Part shown: positions 60,280 to 64,000 of the stretch, one piece after another
How the letters are laid out: each line of letters opens with the position of its first letter
Numbering within the stretch: position 1 is the first letter of the stretch
Source of the DNA: Carboxylicivirga taeanensis
GTDB taxonomy: Bacteria > Bacteroidota > Bacteroidia > Bacteroidales > Marinilabiliaceae
Reading direction: 5' to 3'
Length of the DNA stretch: 64,000 nt
Assembly (NCBI RefSeq): GCF_051851475.1
Contig: NZ_JBPUSJ010000002.1
Span: forward strand, 1-64,000
Program-made: the position numbers and the translations under genes
Notes under the pieces: generated by a model
What the model saw: only the letters and a program-made list of their open reading frames with translations
The model's database searches: none
What the model was told of the DNA's origin: nothing

Positions 60280-63200
60280 TTGGAGAGGGTAAAATACGCG
60301 TGTGTCTTGTTTATAATGGGGGTGATGAGTCTGTCGGCTCAAAATTTTGCTTTTCAGAACTATGGGGTGGAAGAGGGGCTTGAGCATCCTTTTATCGAAA
60401 GTGTGGTGCAGGATTCGACCGGATATACCTGGATTGGGACCACTGAAGGTTTATACATTTTTGATGGCATTTATTTCGATTGCTTCCGGCACGATGTCAA
60501 TGATTCAACTTCCATTTCCGATAATCTGATAAAGGCTTTATATGTCGATCCGGATAAAAAAGTACTGTGGGTAGGTACACGTCTGGGCGGTATCAACAAA
60601 TTGTCATTAACCAACTTTAAAGCTGAGCAGATACAACGAAAAACCGATAGAGAGCATAAAATTGGTATCGGTACAGTTAATGTTTTAAGTAGGTACAGAA
60701 ACTGGTTGCTTATCGGAACTAAGGAGAATGGGCTTCAGGCTTATCATTTGGAAAAGCAGCAGTTTATTGATCTTACTATTAATCGCTCACGTTCAGACTA
60801 CGAGGTGCTGGATCTGGTGCATCGCGATGGAGTATTGTTCGTTGGAACCGATAATGGCCTTTACCACTATTTGTTGGATGATATGGAGAAGGGACGGTTG
60901 CAGATGAGCAAGGTGGCCGCCCTGGAACGATTACAGCGAGCAAATGCGGTCAGTTTTTTGAATGACTCAATGCTGGTTGTGAGCTCCAATACCGAGTTAG
61001 TCAAATATGCCCTTTCGAGCAGTAAGCTATCTGCTCTCTATCAACGCACGCCTGATGTCGCCATGCTTACCGGTCATATAATTGACGAATGTAATAATAT
61101 TTGGTTGGGCACCTATGGCGATGGATTAATGCGTCTTAGCCCAAACGGAAAACTGCTTAACTGGCATAAGGCAAAAGTTGAAGATGAGGCTTTGGCAAAT
61201 AACTGGGTCAGTTCATTACACTATTCTGCTAAACACAAACTCTTGTGGGTGGGCACTAAGGATGGCTTATCCATGTGTACAAAAAATAAGCTGAGGTTCA
61301 AACACCTTCGAACCAGACGCAATGCCGGGCGGATGGCTGATAACCTGTTTTTTTTGCATAAAGACTATAAGAATCGCTACTGGTGGTGGACGCATACCGA
61401 GCTTTATTATAAAGATGGAGAGAAGGAGCCGGAGGTTTTTGCTCTTAATAATTCAAAAGGGTTAAACCAGGATACCATTAATTGCGGCTATGAAGATAAA
61501 CAGCATATTTTGTGGGCAGGCAGTTATGAAGGGCTCTTGGCAATTGATTTAACTAACGATTCATATGCGCGTACCCTTTTTAGTCATGCAGATGTGAATG
61601 CACGTAATTTGAACATTATCACTTCCATATTGCCACACAAACAAACGTTTTGGCTGGTTACGTTTGCCGGAGTTATTCACTTTAAATCCGAGGAGGATTA
61701 TCAGGTTTACCCTTTTCCTGATAACCTGGTGGATGATATGAGTTTGAGAACAACTTGTGCTATTATTGATAATCAAGGGGTATTATGGATTGGTGACAAA
61801 GAAGGGTGTTTAACCTCCTTTAACCCGGCAACCAGACGGTTTGAGCGCTACTCATCGGCGGTAACTACCTCTCAGGGAAAGGTCCGGTTCAATTCAATTA
61901 TGGATTTGCATGTGCAGAACGATAGCACCCTATTTTTGGCCACTTATGGCATGGGCTTACTTCAGTTTGATATCGACAATAAGGCGTTTGCTCCCATCAT
62001 GGAGAACGAGATGTTGTCCACAAACATCTATTCTATCCATAAAGATCGCGAAGGCTTTTTGTGGATGAATAGCAACTCGCGAATTATCCGCTTTGATCTT
62101 GATACGAAACATCTGATGAGTTTTGGTCGATATGACGGCGTCAGGTGTCGCGAGTTTAATCAAACTTCTCATTTTCAAGGGGACAATGGTGAGATTTTAA
62201 TGGGAGGTTTTGGTGGGTTTGTAGAGTTTAATCCCAACGAATTCATGTATAATACTAAGGTACCCGATGTGGATTTAGGCTCCTATTCGGTCTATAATGA
62301 TCGGGAAGTAATTGGCGGACAAGTTTACGATCACTGGGTGTATATTGGTAAAGACACACTGGAAATCAACACAGAAGATAAACAGATATCTTTTTATGCC
62401 AGCGTATTTAATTATTGGAATGCTAACCGCAATATGATTGCCTGGCAATTGGAGGGGTATGAAGATAATTGGGATACCTTAATGGCAGTAAATGCCAAAA
62501 CATACGTTTCTTTGCCCGAGGGCAGTTATACCCTCAGAGTAAAAGCTTCAAATAACGATCAGGTATGGAACGAAGAGGGCGATAGTGTGGTGCTGATTGT
62601 GAAACCACCTTTTACCCGCAGTCGCCTATTTAAAGGCATCGTTATCCTGTTTATGGTTATTCTGGTTTACTTTGTTTACATTCTTAGAATCAGGTATCTG
62701 AATAATCAGAAAAAAATCCTGGCAGAAAAAGTGCTGGACAGAACCCGGCAGCTACAAGCTGTAAACACTGATTTGGAGGATAGTAGGGAGGAGATTCTTA
62801 ACCAAAAGAAAGAACTGGAACTCCATCGTTATTATCTGGAAGAACTAGTCAAGGAAAGAACAGCAGATTTGGAAGCTGCCAAATTACGAGCCGAACAGGC
62901 TGATCGGCTAAAAACAGCTTTTTTGGCGAATCTGTCCCATGAAATAAGAACACCAATGAATTCTATTGTTGGCTTTTCGACCCTCTTGGGCAGCAATGTT
63001 TATAGCGCTGAAGAGCGAAAAGAATTTGCCAGCGTGATACAAAAAAGCAGTGATAGCCTTTTAGTGTTGATTAATGATATTCTGGATATTTCTCGTATCG
63101 AAACAGGTCAGGTTGCCCTGATTAGACGCGATGTGGATGTATATGCACTTTGTAAAGATGCTTTTAAGTCCCTAAGGCTAAGTGTAAAAGAGGGAGTGAG

Positions 63201-63696
63201 GTATGAGCTCGATATGGAAGGAAATATTGGTGATCTGACGGTTTGTACCGACAGGGAGCGCTTGAAGCAGGTGTTGATCAACCTTCTGAACAATGCCCTT
63301 AAGTTCACATTGCGAGGACATGTGAGGCTGGTTGTTCGTCAAGGCGAGAAGGCTTTTGCCATGCTTGACGAATCATTTGATCGAATACAAATGCCTGATA
63401 ATATCGTCCTCTTTGCTATTATGGATACAGGAATAGGCATCTCCGAGGATGAATATGAGAAGATTTTTACCCCCTTTCAAAAAGCGCACAGTGGTCATGA
63501 TGTGCATGGCGGTATCGGTTTGGGGTTGAGTATTGTTAAGCAATTGGTGGAGATGCTGGGAGGAAAAGTCTGGCTTCGCTCACAGTTGCAGAAGGGCACC
63601 ACTTTCTATTTTTATATACCTAATAACCAAAACGGATACAGCGAAAGTCATCTGGGTAATTCGGCTTTCGACCAAAACAATGGAGCACACCTTTAG
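60280..63696 (+). CDS. Two-component-propeller sensor histidine kinase without output domain
   Basis: A 1138-residue membrane kinase. Signal peptide (about 1-20), two seven-bladed Reg_prop propellers (about 25-700; repeated motifs such as YTWIGTTEGLYIFDG, LWVGTRLGGINK, LWIGDKEGCLTSF), a Y_Y_Y domain (about 715-785), one membrane helix (about 786-804), a coiled-coil linker, HisKA with the phosphorylated H887 in LANLSHEIRTPMNSIVGF, and HATPase_c with NLLNNALKF, DTGIGIS and GIGLGLSIVK. Periplasmic sensing and cytoplasmic kinase are predicted. Unlike Bacteroides hybrid two-component systems it ends after the ATPase: there is no receiver or AraC domain. The start is TTG at 60280, since the later ATG at 60316 would cut the signal peptide. 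A glycan-derived signal is likely. Confidence 0.92.
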   Translation: MERVKYACVLFIMGVMSLSAQNFAFQNYGVEEGLEHPFIESVVQDSTGYTWIGTTEGLYIFDGIYFDCFRHDVNDSTSISDNLIKALYVDPDKKVLWVGTRLGGINKLSLTNFKAEQIQRKTDREHKIGIGTVNVLSRYRNWLLIGTKENGLQAYHLEKQQFIDLTINRSRSDYEVLDLVHRDGVLFVGTDNGLYHYLLDDMEKGRLQMSKVAALERLQRANAVSFLNDSMLVVSSNTELVKYALSSSKLSALYQRTPDVAMLTGHIIDECNNIWLGTYGDGLMRLSPNGKLLNWHKAKVEDEALANNWVSSLHYSAKHKLLWVGTKDGLSMCTKNKLRFKHLRTRRNAGRMADNLFFLHKDYKNRYWWWTHTELYYKDGEKEPEVFALNNSKGLNQDTINCGYEDKQHILWAGSYEGLLAIDLTNDSYARTLFSHADVNARNLNIITSILPHKQTFWLVTFAGVIHFKSEEDYQVYPFPDNLVDDMSLRTTCAIIDNQGVLWIGDKEGCLTSFNPATRRFERYSSAVTTSQGKVRFNSIMDLHVQNDSTLFLATYGMGLLQFDIDNKAFAPIMENEMLSTNIYSIHKDREGFLWMNSNSRIIRFDLDTKHLMSFGRYDGVRCREFNQTSHFQGDNGEILMGGFGGFVEFNPNEFMYNTKVPDVDLGSYSVYNDREVIGGQVYDHWVYIGKDTLEINTEDKQISFYASVFNYWNANRNMIAWQLEGYEDNWDTLMAVNAKTYVSLPEGSYTLRVKASNNDQVWNEEGDSVVLIVKPPFTRSRLFKGIVILFMVILVYFVYILRIRYLNNQKKILAEKVLDRTRQLQAVNTDLEDSREEILNQKKELELHRYYLEELVKERTADLEAAKLRAEQADRLKTAFLANLSHEIRTPMNSIVGFSTLLGSNVYSAEERKEFASVIQKSSDSLLVLINDILDISRIETGQVALIRRDVDVYALCKDAFKSLRLSVKEGVRYELDMEGNIGDLTVCTDRERLKQVLINLLNNALKFTLRGHVRLVVRQGEKAFAMLDESFDRIQMPDNIVLFAIMDTGIGISEDEYEKIFTPFQKAHSGHDVHGGIGLGLSIVKQLVEMLGGKVWLRSQLQKGTTFYFYIPNNQNGYSESHLGNSAFDQNNGAHL

Positions 63697-63748
63697 CTCA
63701 TGCTTTTTAGTGTGCTCCCACTGTCAGTTAAACCTGACTGATTCAATA

Positions 63749-64000
63749 TCAGATAATTGGTGTTCCTTTGTAAACTGTTGATTGAGATAGTGGTACAAGA
63801 ATGCCCCGGTACTGAATTCTGCCCGAGGTATTGCCTTGCACCGTAGCGTTGGCAATTTGACCGTCCGAATTGCAATCGAGGCGTATATCAAATGAGCCGA
63901 TTGCTGAGCTCACATAGAGGGTGATGAAGTAGGTGCCTTTCTTCTCATTTTTTTTAACTTCATACTTGGTGACTCTGCCACGCACAGAAACACCGCCAAC
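63749..64000 (-). CDS. C-terminal part of a gene running off the window
   Basis: At least 84 codons, open at the right edge (the frame continues through VGGVSVRGRVTKYEV upstream of the first internal Met). The visible end is a beta-rich domain (YFITLYVSSAIGSFDIRLDCNSDGQIANATVQGN) that ends YKGTPII. Family not identifiable from the fragment. It is convergent with the kinase gene. Confidence 0.5.
   Translation of the reverse strand, partial: VGGVSVRGRVTKYEVKKNEKKGTYFITLYVSSAIGSFDIRLDCNSDGQIANATVQGNTSGRIQYRGILVPLSQSTVYKGTPII

Noticed and set aside
63681..63719. ggagcacac / gtgtgctcc inverted repeat over the kinase stop codon
   Set aside because: It could be a terminator, but the T run lies in the loop and not after the stem, so I did not list it as one.

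Overview
The window looks like chromosomal DNA of a member of the Bacteroidota, probably a marine or anaerobic Bacteroidales/Marinilabiliales-type organism. The evidence is a SusC/SusD pair under an ECF sigma factor and FecR anti-sigma factor, proteins ending in type IX secretion (T9SS) sorting domains, SprB repeats, a two-component-propeller/Y_Y_Y histidine kinase, DUF3857 transglutaminase proteins, many Bacteroidota-style lipoproteins and several TTG-N19/20-TAnnTTTG promoters. No rRNA, tRNA, CRISPR array, insertion sequence or phage was seen.

Layout. (1) 1-2204: the end of an integron-type cassette array on the minus strand, with two AT-rich unknown genes separated by a long attC site and a second attC cut by the window edge; no integrase is present. 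(2) 2700-9200: a membrane-anchored AraC/TolB-like/TPR regulator with a lipoprotein, an NTF2-like lipoprotein, and a LysR regulator next to a two-gene unit for two unrelated sulfite/sulfate-type exporters. (3) 9350-24330: stress and housekeeping functions (katG, OsmC next to a Crp/Fnr regulator, NlpE-like lipoprotein, GNAT, deiodinase-like redoxin, Trm11-like methylase, M64 peptidase, asnA) mixed with small secreted unknowns. (4) 24590-41004: cell-surface genes, namely a PAS-LuxR regulator, a 1499-residue GLUG/InlB-repeat T9SS protein, a GH20 hexosaminidase, an outer-membrane barrel, two adjacent DUF3857 transglutaminase paralogs (one with its catalytic Cys lost) and a SprB-repeat T9SS protein. 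(5) 41300-49950: sigma factor, FecR, SusC, SusD and a TlpA-type thioredoxin, all on the plus strand. (6) 50145-53280: the last two steps of histidine degradation (hutI, then a fused ftcD). (7) 53280-55830: gene-poor accessory stretch in which an AT-rich unknown gene is bracketed by two direct copies of an ~83-bp triple-hairpin repeat, followed by two tiny overlapping genes. (8) 55823-64000: secreted Lys/Gly-tailed protein, YfcC-type carrier, coiled-coil protein, zinc-ribbon Nudix hydrolase, UreH/TauE-like membrane protein, a large sensor kinase without output domain, and one gene running off the right end.

How genes work together. The clearest functional units are the exporter pair with its LysR regulator, the sigma/FecR/SusCD/TlpA uptake locus, and hutI-ftcD, which turn imidazolonepropionate into formiminoglutamate and then glutamate plus one-carbon units on folate. 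The best candidates for something new are the integron array, one of whose genes has a HEPN-like RNase motif, and the repeat-bounded cassette at 53889-54852. Both are short AT-rich genes delimited by conserved hairpin-forming DNA.
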